From Nitrososphaerota archaeon (GTDB lineage Archaea; Thermoproteota; Nitrososphaeria; Nitrososphaerales; UBA183): DNA of 64,000 bases. The stretch covers positions 20,162-84,161 of the forward strand of contig JAFMAU010000005.1 in assembly GCA_029784825.1 (NCBI GenBank). The letters are read 5' to 3'. Positions 49,087 through 57,637 of this stretch are shown one piece after another; position 1 is the first letter of the stretch; every line of letters starts with the position of its first letter. Under the pieces are notes generated by a model that saw only the letters and a list, made by a program, of their open reading frames with translations, was not told where the DNA came from and did not search any database. The translations under genes and the position numbers were made by a program.

Positions 49087-50328
49087 TTGAGGGCCGCGTT
49101 CGTCCGAGAGTTCGTCAGCTACCTTGGTCCTGCCCTCATTGTCAGCATGGCTTACATGGACCCTGGGAACTACGGCACTGCGATTCAGAGTGGGGCTCTG
49201 TTCGAGAACGGCCTGGTATGGACCGTCTGGCTCGCGAGCTTCATGGCGATGGAGCTCCAGTACCTGTCCGGCAAACTGGGGATAGCCACCGGGAAGAGCC
49301 TCCCCGAGCTGCTCAGGGACTCGATAAAGTCCCGGTACAGCAGGTTCGCCTACTGGTTAGCTGCTGAAGCAGCGGCAGCGGCCACAGACCTGGCCGAATA
49401 CCTGGGGACCGTCCTGGCCTTGAACATCCTGTTCGGGATCCCCCTTCTCTACGCAGCCGTTCTCGGGGCCCTTGACGTCCTGATAATCCTGGCCTTCGCG
49501 ACCAGGAGGTTCAGGGTCGTTGAGTATCTGTTCATGCTTTTAGTGTCGGTCATAAGCATCGGCTTCTTGTACGAACTCTTCGTCTTCGGTCCCAACCTTC
49601 AGGACATAGCCGCCCACACGTTCGTCCCCGCGCTGAACGGTGGCAACGCCCCCTTCGTCGTCGGAATCGTCGGCGCGACTGTCATGCCTCATGCACTCTT
49701 CGTGCACTCCTACCTCGCGAAGAACAAGCTGAGGTCAGGCGCGGTGGAGGAGAAGCGGCGGGTTCGCCGTCTCCATCTCGCGGAGTGCATCCTCACTCTC
49801 ACTATAGCTGCACTGGTGAACGTCGCGATACTCGTTGCTGCCGGGAAGGTGCTCTGCCCCCTCTACGGGTGCGCCGGCAACGCCGACATCAACTCACTGA
49901 CGGTCAGCAAAGCCGCTTCGATCATGGGAGCCCTCTATGGGCCCCTCGCCGCGGTGGTGTTCGGGGTCACCCTCCTGTCGTCCGGGATCGCCTCGTCCAC
50001 GACCGGGACCTTGGCAGGGCAGGCGATAATGGAAGGCCTTCTGGGGAAGAAGGTCAACGTCTACCTGAGGCGGCTGGTGACCAGGGTCATCAACGTCTTC
50101 CCCACTGTGGCCGCGATCCTCCTCGGACTGAGCCCGCTGTCTCTACTGGTCTACAGCCAAGTGGTCCTGAGCATAATGATCCCGCTCCCCATGATCCCCC
50201 TCCTCTACTACACGGCGGAGAAGAAATACATGGGGGAGTTCGTGAACAGGAGGGCGACCACCGCAATCGCGCTGGCGGTCGCAGGTCTGATAATCGCTCT
50301 TAACGGATATCTACTTCTGAGCCTTTAG
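49087..50328 (+). CDS. mntH: Nramp-family divalent metal transporter
   Basis: A 413-residue proton-coupled Mn2+/Fe2+ importer with about 11 TM segments. TM1 holds MAYMDPGNYGTAIQSG, the metal-binding DPGN motif. TM6 holds GATVMPHALFVHS; canonical Nramp has MPHN here, so one position near the site differs. TTG 49087 is about 28 nt after ACTTAAGT. It is divergent from an MntR-like repressor gene, which supports manganese or iron as substrate. Its last 18 bases overlap the convergent phosphoribosyltransferase gene. Confidence 0.92.
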   Translation: MRAAFVREFVSYLGPALIVSMAYMDPGNYGTAIQSGALFENGLVWTVWLASFMAMELQYLSGKLGIATGKSLPELLRDSIKSRYSRFAYWLAAEAAAAATDLAEYLGTVLALNILFGIPLLYAAVLGALDVLIILAFATRRFRVVEYLFMLLVSVISIGFLYELFVFGPNLQDIAAHTFVPALNGGNAPFVVGIVGATVMPHALFVHSYLAKNKLRSGAVEEKRRVRRLHLAECILTLTIAALVNVAILVAAGKVLCPLYGCAGNADINSLTVSKAASIMGALYGPLAAVVFGVTLLSSGIASSTTGTLAGQAIMEGLLGKKVNVYLRRLVTRVINVFPTVAAILLGLSPLSLLVYSQVVLSIMIPLPMIPLLYYTAEKKYMGEFVNRRATTAIALAVAGLIIALNGYLLLSL

Positions 50329-50820
50329 AGACTCTTCCATGGCCTCCCTCTGCCTCCCCACCTCTCCCAACTCGAAGGGAAAGACGATCCACTCTGAGAC
50401 GGTCTCCAGGTAGTAGTCAGGCTCTGACTTGCTCCAGGGCTTCTTGAACATCACAGCGGTCTCCAAGGACTTCGGCTTCTGGTCGTTCAGATACCGCATC
50501 ATGAACGTCATAGTGTCCCCCTGGTCAACCAGGTCGTCCACGAGGAGGACGTCCTTCCCCGCGACGCCCTCGGTGAGTGTGGTCAGTATGCGCGGAGCGG
50601 TCCTCTTCCCGATGTCGTTGTAGGACTTCACGTTGACGAAATCGATTTTCACGTTCAGGTGGTCGGAGACGACCATGGCGACCGGGATGCCCCCCCTGGC
50701 GATTCCCACGACGAGGTCGTACTTCTTCCCGTTCGCCCGCACCTTCTCAGCTAGGGCCTCGGCCAAGTTCCCATATTCCGACCAGCTGATGTACCTGAAG
50801 TTGGGCATCTGCGGTGCCAT
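50311..50820 (-). CDS. phosphoribosyltransferase (purine-type)
   Basis: A 169-residue enzyme that joins PRPP to a nucleobase. The PRPP loop is DVLLVDDLVDQGDTM, with a VVGIARGGIPVAMVVSDHL loop near the N-terminus and a KPWSKSEPDYYLETVSEWIVFPFE tail, split here, similar to xanthine/hypoxanthine phosphoribosyltransferases of archaea. Base specificity is unknown. ATG 50820 is chosen; ATG 50808 is 28 nt from the GTAGATAAC element and may be the true start. The frame open to 51606 crosses a tRNA and is not real. Confidence 0.85.
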   Translation of the reverse strand: MAPQMPNFRYISWSEYGNLAEALAEKVRANGKKYDLVVGIARGGIPVAMVVSDHLNVKIDFVNVKSYNDIGKRTAPRILTTLTEGVAGKDVLLVDDLVDQGDTMTFMMRYLNDQKPKSLETAVMFKKPWSKSEPDYYLETVSEWIVFPFELGEVGRQREAMEESLKAQK

Positions 50821-50875
50821 TTGGCAAACCGTAGATAACTCTTCGAGGCATAATTGACGGGAAGATGTGAAGTGG

Positions 50876-50965
50876 TGGGCCGGGGCGGATTCGAACCGCT
50901 GACCTTGGCGCGCGTCCGTTTCGCCGTGTAAGGGCGACGTCCTAACCGAGCTAGACGACCGGCCC
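50876..50965 (-). tRNA. tRNA-Val (UAC) with variable-loop intron
   Basis: Acceptor GGGCCGG/CCGGCCC, D arm GTCT-GGAC, anticodon arm TCGCC-CTTACAC-GGCGA (anticodon TAC), T arm AGCGG-TTCGAAT-CCGCC (four pairs), discriminator A at 50876. A 15-nt intron (50905-50919) splits the variable region at position 44/45. It folds as bulge-helix-bulge: GGCG pairs CGCC, bulges AAA and AAG, with a small CG/CG intron stem. Splicing restores AGGTC, as in tRNA-Val (GAC). Mature length is 75 nt. Confidence 0.93.
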
Positions 50966-51061
50966 GAGGCTCGCGCGACCGGGACCGGTAATAAGCCTTG
51001 GACTGACTCCGCCCGCCGAATCAGATTTAACGACCCGGTGAAGGCTATGGCGCCAGAGCCG

Positions 51062-52345
51062 ATGCCGAACAATTTGAGCAGGATAGTGGCGGTCCGTGCA
51101 AGGGAGGTCTTGGACTCAAGAGGGAACCCGACGGTGGAAGCGGAAGTAAAGACGGGCGGCTCGTGGGGAAGGGCCAGCGTCCCTTCAGGCGCTTCGAAGG
51201 GGAAGCGCGAGGCGCTCGAGCTGAGGGACGACAATCCCAGGCGCTTCCACGGAAAGGGGGTCCTGAAGGCTGTCGGCAACGTGAACAAGATCGTCGGACC
51301 AAAGCTGCTGGGCTTTGACTGTTCAGACCAGGCGAAGGTGGACAGGGCCATGATCCGAATCGATGGGACGAAGAACAAGAGCAGGCTCGGGGCGAACGGC
51401 ATCCTTTCTGTCTCCATGGCTGCAGCGTGGGCTGCGGCCAACGGGAACCATGTCAGCCTATTCCGGCAGCTCAACGATTCGAGAAAATACACTCTCCCGA
51501 TCCCGATGATGAACGTCATCAACGGAGGAGAGCACGCTGGGAACGAACTAGCCATCCAGGAATTCCTCATCGAGCCTGTGGGGGGCCGGACCTGCACCGA
51601 GGCCATCAGGATGGGGGTCGAGGTCTACCAGTCGCTGAAAGGGGTCCTCACCTCGAAGTACGGGCGGAGCGCCACCAACGTGGGGGACGAAGGAGGGTTC
51701 GCACCCCAGCTCGGCAGGACGAGGGACGCCCTGGACGCGATCAGAGCGGCAATCAGGGGAGCGGGATACGGCGAGAAGGAGGTCCGCATCGGAATCGACG
51801 CGGCGGCATCCACCTTTTTCGACAGCAGGTCGGGACTCTACACGGTCGACGGGATTAGCATGGACGGCGCCAAGTTGGAGGACTTCTACTCCTCCCTCAA
51901 GGACGAATTCGCGTTGCTCACTATCGAAGACCCCTTCGAAGAAGGGGGGTTCGACTCGTTCGCCTCCATTACCCGACGGATGGGCAGAAACACCGCCATC
52001 ATAGGCGACGACATCTACGTAACCAACGTCTCGCTGATCAGAAAGGGGGTCAGAGCGAAGTGTACGAACGCCGTGCTGATCAAGCTGAATCAGATCGGCA
52101 CAGTGACCGAGACGAAGGCGGCCATAGAGCTTTGCGCAAAGGCAGCGTGGGAAGCGGTGGTATCACACAGAAGCGGTGAAACTGCGGACCCTTTCATCGC
52201 CCACCTGGCCACGGCATACGGGGCGCCGTTCATCAAGACTGGCGCACCGGCTAGAGGCGAGAGGGTTTCCAAATACAACGAGCTCATCAGGATAGACGAA
52301 GAGCTGGGGCCCAAGGCCGGTTTCGCGGGGAGCCGCTTCCGCTGA
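51062..52345 (+). CDS. eno: enolase
   Basis: Interconverts 2-phosphoglycerate and phosphoenolpyruvate. The 427-residue product has REVLDSRGNPTVEAEV, SVPSGASKGKREALELRD, GANGILSVSMA, MNVINGGEHAGNELAIQEF, NVGDEGGFAPQL, ITIEDPFEE-like TIEDPFEEGGFD (metal Asp/Glu), IGDDIYVTN, NAVLIKLNQIGT (catalytic Lys) and VSHRSGETADPFIAHLA. The last normally reads SGETED. ATG 51062 gives a start typical of the family, ~34 nt after ATTTAA (51025-51030); ATG 51047 is possible. Confidence 0.95.
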   Translation: MPNNLSRIVAVRAREVLDSRGNPTVEAEVKTGGSWGRASVPSGASKGKREALELRDDNPRRFHGKGVLKAVGNVNKIVGPKLLGFDCSDQAKVDRAMIRIDGTKNKSRLGANGILSVSMAAAWAAANGNHVSLFRQLNDSRKYTLPIPMMNVINGGEHAGNELAIQEFLIEPVGGRTCTEAIRMGVEVYQSLKGVLTSKYGRSATNVGDEGGFAPQLGRTRDALDAIRAAIRGAGYGEKEVRIGIDAAASTFFDSRSGLYTVDGISMDGAKLEDFYSSLKDEFALLTIEDPFEEGGFDSFASITRRMGRNTAIIGDDIYVTNVSLIRKGVRAKCTNAVLIKLNQIGTVTETKAAIELCAKAAWEAVVSHRSGETADPFIAHLATAYGAPFIKTGAPARGERVSKYNELIRIDEELGPKAGFAGSRFR

Positions 52346-52361
52346 CCTGCTGCTAAGGGAG

Positions 52362-52461
52362 CGCGGGGGGTGGGATTCGAACCCACGAGTCCCGTGAGAG
52401 ACACAGGCTTAGCAAGCTTGCGCCTATTCGACTGCGCCTTACCAGGCTAGGCTACCCCCGC
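52362..52461 (-). tRNA. tRNA-Ser (GCU) with anticodon-stem intron
   Basis: Class II tRNA: acceptor GCGGGGG/CCCCCGC, discriminator G at 52362, long variable arm GTCTC-TCAC-GGGAC, T arm GTGGG-TTCGAAT-CCCAC. A 14-nt intron (52418-52431) lies at position 29/30 in the 5' anticodon stem. It folds with GCGC paired to GCGC and bulges AGT and AAG. After splicing the arm is CAGGC-TTGCTAA-GCCTG, anticodon GCT. Mature length is 86 nt. Confidence 0.92.
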
Positions 52462-52808
52462 TCAAACGCCGAGCAGATTTCTGACCGATAAAAACGTAAG
52501 CGGCGGCAGCTCCCCCGGAGTTCACCATCACTCTCCGCCCCCATTTCGTCGGACAGGGAATCCCCCACGTAGACGAGGCAGCGTGGCCACGTCGCCATAG
52601 GGCTGCTCCCTCCCGGACCTCGCCCGGTTCGGCAACGAAGAGTCAGGCCCTCCCCTTCGAGAGGGCTGCCCTTCATGACCGCCCACCTCGGCGTGAGTTC
52701 GCCTCCCCTGCCCGGCGCGGGTGACGAGGAAGATGGCTTTACCCGGAGGTTGCTGGCCTCTGCATGAAGCCGGTTTCAGCACTCTGGGATACGGCTACCA
52801 TCCCGGCC
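52462..52808. other. gene-poor region with possible hydrolase remnant
   Basis: No convincing gene. On the minus strand, a frame ending inside the tRNA-Ser region reads ELTPRWAVMKGSPLEGEG and then CLVYVGDSLSDEMGAE, where YVGDSLSDE resembles the last motif of HAD phosphatases. There is no upstream DxD motif and no clear start, so it is at best a decayed fragment. A second minus-strand frame (52528-52782) looks like a GC-driven shadow. Confidence 0.3.
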
Positions 52809-53765
52809 CTACCCACCGCCAGCGCGTCGCGGCTTTCTTTCCATATTTACGTGCTCCTCGACTGCCGCCCTCATGCGGCACACGCTGCACAGCCCGTTGG
52901 AGCAGGGCTTCCCGCAACCCGAGCAGGGAACCACTTCTTTTTCGGCGGAGCGGGCGTAGTGCGAAATCACGTCAAGGCTGGATCTGAGGAGGACGTTCTT
53001 GATGCCAGGGTGGTTCGCCTCCATGGCGTTGAGATAGTCGCGGACCTCGCTCCTAAGCCCCTCGTGCATGTAGGGGCAACTGACGCTCTGGAAAGTGATG
53101 CTGTCCTGGTAGGCATAGAGGGCAACCTCTTCCTCGTAGATCTCCATGAACGGCTTCACCCTCCTGACCGGGAAAGACGAGTCGGCGTAAGCAGGGTCGA
53201 GCCAGGCGAGGCGGGCGACGTCCCCGTGCATCAGGTTCATCAGGAACGTCTGGACGTAGTCGTCCAGGTTGTGAGCCGTCGCGACCACAGAAGCCTTGGC
53301 CTTGACCGCGGCTTCGTCGATTGCGCGCCGTCTGAAGACGCCGCAGAAGCTGCAGGAGGAGACGTCCCGGCCCTCCTTCCAGTCGAGGGCTTCGTCGAGC
53401 GAGAAGCCGAACATCTCCTTGTAGGACACGACCATGTGTTCCACGCCCAAGTCGAGGGCGAGGGTGCGGGCGTGTTCAAGCGCTTCGTCCCGGTACCCTG
53501 CGACCCCCTCATCAACGGAGACTGCGACCAGGCTGTTCCTGGTCGGAGGATACAGCGCTCGGAGGACCTTCAGGAGAGAAAGACTATCCTTGCCGCCTGA
53601 CACAGCGACCGCCACGCGTTCCCCGGGAGCTAACATCTGATACCTCGCAACGGTCTTCCTCGTCTTCTCGACTACGGAACTCTTGAAGCATGAAACGCAC
53701 AGAGACTCCCCCGAGTACCTCCTGGTGTAGAACGCCCTCTCTCCGCACCGGACGCATGGAGGCAA
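52809..53765 (-). CDS. tRNA 2-thiolation protein, TtuA/Ncs6 family
   Basis: A 318-residue protein that adenylates and thiolates tRNA uridine (U54 for TtuA, wobble U34 for Ncs6). The PP-loop is VAVAVSGGKDSLSLL (residues ~51-65). Zinc sites flank it: CVRC and CVSC at the N-terminus, CSGCGKPC with CSVCR at the C-terminus. Central cysteines CSFC and C-PY near ~140 and ~228 fit the Fe-S cluster of TtuA. TTG 53765 lies exactly 27 nt from a TATAAA (53790-53795) on the other strand, a clear leaderless start. Confidence 0.92.
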   Translation of the reverse strand: MPPCVRCGERAFYTRRYSGESLCVSCFKSSVVEKTRKTVARYQMLAPGERVAVAVSGGKDSLSLLKVLRALYPPTRNSLVAVSVDEGVAGYRDEALEHARTLALDLGVEHMVVSYKEMFGFSLDEALDWKEGRDVSSCSFCGVFRRRAIDEAAVKAKASVVATAHNLDDYVQTFLMNLMHGDVARLAWLDPAYADSSFPVRRVKPFMEIYEEEVALYAYQDSITFQSVSCPYMHEGLRSEVRDYLNAMEANHPGIKNVLLRSSLDVISHYARSAEKEVVPCSGCGKPCSNGLCSVCRMRAAVEEHVNMERKPRRAGGG

Positions 53766-53836
53766 CCTGGAGTCGGTCCTCTCTTTTGCTATAAAGTCTC
53801 AACGCTTAAAGCGAGAACGGGGTCGGCGGAGCTGAA

Positions 53837-55126
53837 ATGGCTGAAGTCAAGAGGTTCGAGCTCCATTACGGCGTCCTCCTGATGGTCAGGACCAAGAGGT
53901 TCCTCTCGACCATGGACCGGATGGGGAGGGCTCGTATCTCGAAACCCGTCGGCTGGGCTCTCCTCTACCTCATGCCCGTCGCGGCTGCAGCCGCGTTCCT
54001 GCTCTTCATCAACGTGTTCAGAGCCCTTGTGTCGTCCAGGGGGCCTCAGGTCGCTTCGGGCATAGTGAGCCTTGGACCGCTCGCCAATTTGGGCATCCCG
54101 GGGCTCAACCCATACATCCCGATCCTGTACGGCTGGATTGCGCTGGTGGTCGGGATGGTGGTGCATGAAGGGGCCCATGGGGTGGTAGCGAGGAGCCTGG
54201 GGCTGCCGGTGAAGAACTCGGGACTGATCCTGTTCCTGTTTGTGATTCCTATCGGAGCATTCGTGGACATCGACGAGACCGTCCTCAAGGAGGCGAAGAA
54301 GTCGGACGCGGCACGCGTGTTCGCCGCCGGGGCCGGGACCAACCTCGTCCTCGCCTTTCTCTGCCTGCTTCTGCTGACAGGCATAGTGGGGGGCATGACA
54401 CCAGCGGTGAACGGGGCCGGAATCACCGCCGTGGCCCAAGGGTCCCCGGCCGATCTGAAGGGGATCCGCCCGGGGGACATGGTCACTGCGGTGGACGGGA
54501 AGCCGATCAACGACTTGAACGCGGTGTTAGGCCCGAACACAACTCTGAAGGCGGGCCAGTCCGTGAACTTCACGATCTACCGGAGCGGGCAGGCGCTTGA
54601 AATCGACGGAGTTCAATTGGTCTGCGACCTGCAGAGCGGGCTATGCGGACGCATTGTCAATGCGACGACGAACCAGATCATCTCGACATACCCGGTAGTA
54701 GGAATAAGCCAGATTTCCATGACAGACCTGCAGTCTTCCGTTTCGACCTACTCGAATCCGCTCAAGAATCCCCTCCTTTACATCGGATGCATCCCAACCC
54801 TGAACCTGGGGAGCTGCCAGCAGGCAGTCCCCTTTTCGAATTCCGAGGCCGGGTTCTACGCCTCGGCCCTGGGCGGGGGCCTGGTTCCGGTCGCCAACGT
54901 TCTCTATTGGATGTTCTTCCTGAACTTCAACCTCGCTATCTTCAACGCCCTTCCGATCTATCCTTTGGATGGGGGGCAGGCTTTCAGGGTAGGGGTGGAG
55001 GCGCTCGGGAAAGGGCGGCTCTCCGAGAAGGGGGTGTCGAAGATAACGACTGTTGTCACGGCCGGGGTGCTGGCCTTCCTTTTGGGGATAATTATCAGCC
55101 CATACATCTACGTCCTCGTGGGTTAA
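53837..55126 (+). CDS. site-2 protease-like membrane metalloprotease (M50) with PDZ domain
   Basis: A 429-residue intramembrane protease. N-terminal TM segments (~39-59 and 90-115) are followed by VVHEGAHGVVARSLG (HExxH zinc site, ~112), further TM segments, a PDZ domain (~190-260; GSPADLKGIRPGDMVTAVDG), an extracytoplasmic part with Cys pairs (VCDLQSGLCG, IGCIPTLNLGSC) and the C-terminal NALPIYPLDGGQAFR with the third zinc ligand. It would cut membrane-bound regulators. ATG 53837 is 29 nt after CTTAAA (53805-53810). Divergent from the thiolation gene. Confidence 0.92.
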   Translation: MAEVKRFELHYGVLLMVRTKRFLSTMDRMGRARISKPVGWALLYLMPVAAAAAFLLFINVFRALVSSRGPQVASGIVSLGPLANLGIPGLNPYIPILYGWIALVVGMVVHEGAHGVVARSLGLPVKNSGLILFLFVIPIGAFVDIDETVLKEAKKSDAARVFAAGAGTNLVLAFLCLLLLTGIVGGMTPAVNGAGITAVAQGSPADLKGIRPGDMVTAVDGKPINDLNAVLGPNTTLKAGQSVNFTIYRSGQALEIDGVQLVCDLQSGLCGRIVNATTNQIISTYPVVGISQISMTDLQSSVSTYSNPLKNPLLYIGCIPTLNLGSCQQAVPFSNSEAGFYASALGGGLVPVANVLYWMFFLNFNLAIFNALPIYPLDGGQAFRVGVEALGKGRLSEKGVSKITTVVTAGVLAFLLGIIISPYIYVLVG

Positions 55127-55150
55127 ATACGGTTCACGAATGCGATGTGG

Positions 55151-55417
55151 ATGCTCGACATCCAGCCTCCTGTGGGAACTGACAACCTCATCCAGCAGCT
55201 GGCCCAGCAGTTCACTTCCACCATGACATTCCTCCTTACGACTGTGGACTCCACGGTGGTCGACCTGGCCAGGGTCGCCTATGTCACCCTGCTCCTGGTC
55301 GGGATACTCCTCTACTACACCCATGCGGCGCAGAGGCTGGGGAAGGACCTGATCAAAGGAGGGGTGGCTCTGGCGATAGTTTCAGAATTCGTGATCCCAG
55401 TACTGGTCAAAGCCTGA
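55151..55417 (+). CDS. small two-TM membrane protein
   Basis: An 88-residue protein, not recognised. An amphipathic stretch (NLIQQLAQQFTSTMTFLLTT) leads to a TM segment (VAYVTLLLVGILLYYTHA, ~38-56) and a second hydrophobic end (GGVALAIVSEFVIPVLV). ATG 55151 lies 26 nt after GTTAAATA, so it is probably leaderless from its own promoter just after the protease gene. It overlaps the end of the convergent Pelota gene by 11 bases. A partner role with the protease is a guess. Confidence 0.7.
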   Translation: MLDIQPPVGTDNLIQQLAQQFTSTMTFLLTTVDSTVVDLARVAYVTLLLVGILLYYTHAAQRLGKDLIKGGVALAIVSEFVIPVLVKA

Positions 55418-56462
55418 CGGCGTACCTGAGGAGGGCCACAATCCCCCCAAAGGCCGAGACTTGCTTTCCGATCTCGGTGGAAGCATCCGCAAGGTAGACT
55501 GAACCTCCCCGCTCCTCCACAGTGTTCAGGACCTCGACCACTTCCTCTTCATTCAGGCCCGCCGAGAACACGTCGTCGGAGACAACACATGCTTCGACCG
55601 CCCCGGCCCTCGCGGCCGAGCCGACCCGAGGCAATGAATAGGCGACCTTGGAGTCGCCTCCCGATATCCTCCGTACGACTTCGCCCACGGCCTTCTGCAT
55701 CTCGACGACGATTGAGTCCCTGGCCAATTCCTGGAAGGACTGGGCCTTGATCATCGCGTGCACTCCGTCGGCCCCGGTGAGGTCGAGCCCTTCGATTACT
55801 GATACGGGGATTCCTTTCTGACGCTCCCTGATCTGATTGGAGATTGCGTTCTTGAAGTTCCCGGGGCCGGCGACGATGATTCTGTCACCCTCGCGCGAGA
55901 CCTGCCCGACGAGGTCTGAGACCTTGGCGACATAGGGGCGGGGGCTCTGCTCCTCCCCCTGCTTTCCCCCGAGTCCCGAATCGACTGTGGTCGCCACAGT
56001 GAGATGAGAGCCGCTCAGCACCCCGACTCCTGCCTCGCGCCTGTCGGCCGCTACGAGGACAAAACGCCCGGATAGGCCCGTGTGGGGCCTGACCAGACGG
56101 GTGTCGACCGGGGACCAGGCGACCTTCCGAAGGGTGAGGGAGTGCCCGGGAGAGAGGGTGACTGAATGCGACCCCGATTTCGTCACGCTCTCGTCGCTCG
56201 CTTCAATAATCGTGCCCTTGACCCTGATCCTCTCGATGCTGCTGTCGAGGTGCACCTCTTCTACAGAGATGGAAAGCGTCACCTTCACGCGCTCCCCTTT
56301 GTCCGGCCTGGCGAACTCGTCCTCCCTCTTGACGACCCGGGAACTCCTGGTGACTAGCACGTCCCCCTTCGAAATGAGTCGGCGCAGAGTCCAGAGGTCT
56401 TCTGAGGACTCGATCGTCAGGGAACAGCGGCCGTGCTTCGGATTGAACTCGTTGACTATCAA
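55407..56462 (-). CDS. pelA: Pelota (Dom34), ribosome rescue factor
   Basis: A 351-residue eRF1-like protein that, with aEF1alpha, frees stalled ribosomes. Domain 1 (residues 1-130, DLWTLRRLISKGDVLV) is the Sm-like fold; domain 2 (~135-255) holds AGPGNFKNAISNQI; domain 3 (~260-351) has AYSLPRVGSAARAGAVEACVVSDD and STEIGKQVSAFGGIVALLRY. The GGQ of eRF1 is absent, as expected. TTG 56462 starts eight bases after the dnaG stop, so the two form an operon. Confidence 0.94.
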   Translation of the reverse strand: MIVNEFNPKHGRCSLTIESSEDLWTLRRLISKGDVLVTRSSRVVKREDEFARPDKGERVKVTLSISVEEVHLDSSIERIRVKGTIIEASDESVTKSGSHSVTLSPGHSLTLRKVAWSPVDTRLVRPHTGLSGRFVLVAADRREAGVGVLSGSHLTVATTVDSGLGGKQGEEQSPRPYVAKVSDLVGQVSREGDRIIVAGPGNFKNAISNQIRERQKGIPVSVIEGLDLTGADGVHAMIKAQSFQELARDSIVVEMQKAVGEVVRRISGGDSKVAYSLPRVGSAARAGAVEACVVSDDVFSAGLNEEEVVEVLNTVEERGGSVYLADASTEIGKQVSAFGGIVALLRYAVRL

Positions 56463-56470
56463 CGCCCCGG

Positions 56471-57637
56471 CTACTCTAGGCCGAGGTCTCTGAAGGTCCC
56501 AATCCTGACGTCGTCCGGGACCTGGTTCAATTCCCCCGTCCGATGCCCGATGATTCCCTTGACGCCAACCCTCGCGGCGGACTCGACCAGCCTTTGTGTG
56601 ACAATGCCGTCGAAGATGAGGTACTGAGCCCCGCTGGTTCCTTCCATCTTCTGGACCAACTCGCTGATCGGGAACCTGCCGATCTCCTGCAGGCCCTGGT
56701 CGAGCAATATCGCCTCCAGCGTCCCGTTTAGGTTCGGGTAAAGCTCGCGGGTCTTTACAACCACAGGCTCCTCGGGCTCCTCAGCCCTAGGCTGCGGGCT
56801 TTCAGCCTGCCTCTGCCTGCGTGACGGCGTCGGCGTCTCCGCCTTTTCTGCCTTCAGCATGTTGATCACGTCGATCGGTGTGAGGTCTTCGACTTCCTTC
56901 CCGGCGGGAGCCCTGTATACCTTCTCGACCCTGACCACCTGGGCGAGCTCCTTCTCGATCAGATCCCCTCCGCGGTCCCCGTCGAGGACAGCGATGAGCC
57001 GCTTCTTCTTCCCGAGCTCGATTATCGAATCGGGGACGCTGGTCCCTTCAAGGGCGACCACGTTCTCTATGCCGGCCCTCAGGAACAGGACCACGTCCGC
57101 CCTCCCCTCGACGAGGTAGACCATTTCTGAAGAGTACACTCCAGGCCCTGCGGGGAGGTTCTCCAGCCCGTAGTTGATGACCTTCGCCCTCTTCGTGGAC
57201 TCGGTCACGTCCTTGAGGAGGTTCTCCCCCTCGCTCGACGTCTTGGAGCTCCAGTCTCTTACTATCAGCTTTGCCCTGTCCACGATCTGCTTCCGCTTGA
57301 CCGCCCTTACGTCCTCGATTGCGCCGACGTTGAATCGGGCGCTGCAGGGGCCGACCTTGTCGACGCTCTCGACCGCCGCGGCGATCAGTGCAGCTGTGCC
57401 GATGTCGGTGGACATGGGGATGATCACTTCCCCTCGCGTCCTGTCGTTCTTGGATTCGAGGTTGATTTCTATCCGGCCGACCTTCCAGCTCTTCTGAAGC
57501 TCGTTCAGGTTCATCTCAGGTCCGAAGAGACCTTCGGTCTGGCCGAAGATCGCGCCGATTACATCGGCCCTTTCAACGACCCCGTCTACTTCAAACCTCA
57601 GCTTGACTAGATACTTTACTATACCCGAATCTGGCAA
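56471..57637 (-). CDS. dnaG: archaeal DnaG (Toprim primase/exosome-associated)
   Basis: A 388-residue Toprim protein; archaeal DnaG makes short RNA and is part of the exosome cap. The N-terminus (KYLVKLRFEVDGVVERADVIGAIFGQTEGL) is the archaeal helix-hairpin part. The Toprim core shows MVYLVEGRADVVLFLRAGIEN (Glu), ALEGTSVP and VLDGDRGGDLI (Asp-x-Asp). A Glu/Pro-rich linker (~270-310) precedes the C-terminal exosome-binding part. TTG 57637 has a strong Shine-Dalgarno GTGGAGGAA just upstream. Pelota follows in the same operon. Confidence 0.95.
   Translation of the reverse strand: MPDSGIVKYLVKLRFEVDGVVERADVIGAIFGQTEGLFGPEMNLNELQKSWKVGRIEINLESKNDRTRGEVIIPMSTDIGTAALIAAAVESVDKVGPCSARFNVGAIEDVRAVKRKQIVDRAKLIVRDWSSKTSSEGENLLKDVTESTKRAKVINYGLENLPAGPGVYSSEMVYLVEGRADVVLFLRAGIENVVALEGTSVPDSIIELGKKKRLIAVLDGDRGGDLIEKELAQVVRVEKVYRAPAGKEVEDLTPIDVINMLKAEKAETPTPSRRQRQAESPQPRAEEPEEPVVVKTRELYPNLNGTLEAILLDQGLQEIGRFPISELVQKMEGTSGAQYLIFDGIVTQRLVESAARVGVKGIIGHRTGELNQVPDDVRIGTFRDLGLE

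Noticed and set aside
50821..51606. N-terminal extension of the phosphoribosyltransferase
   Set aside because: It crosses the tRNA-Val gene and lies antisense to enolase; it is a GC-driven open frame.
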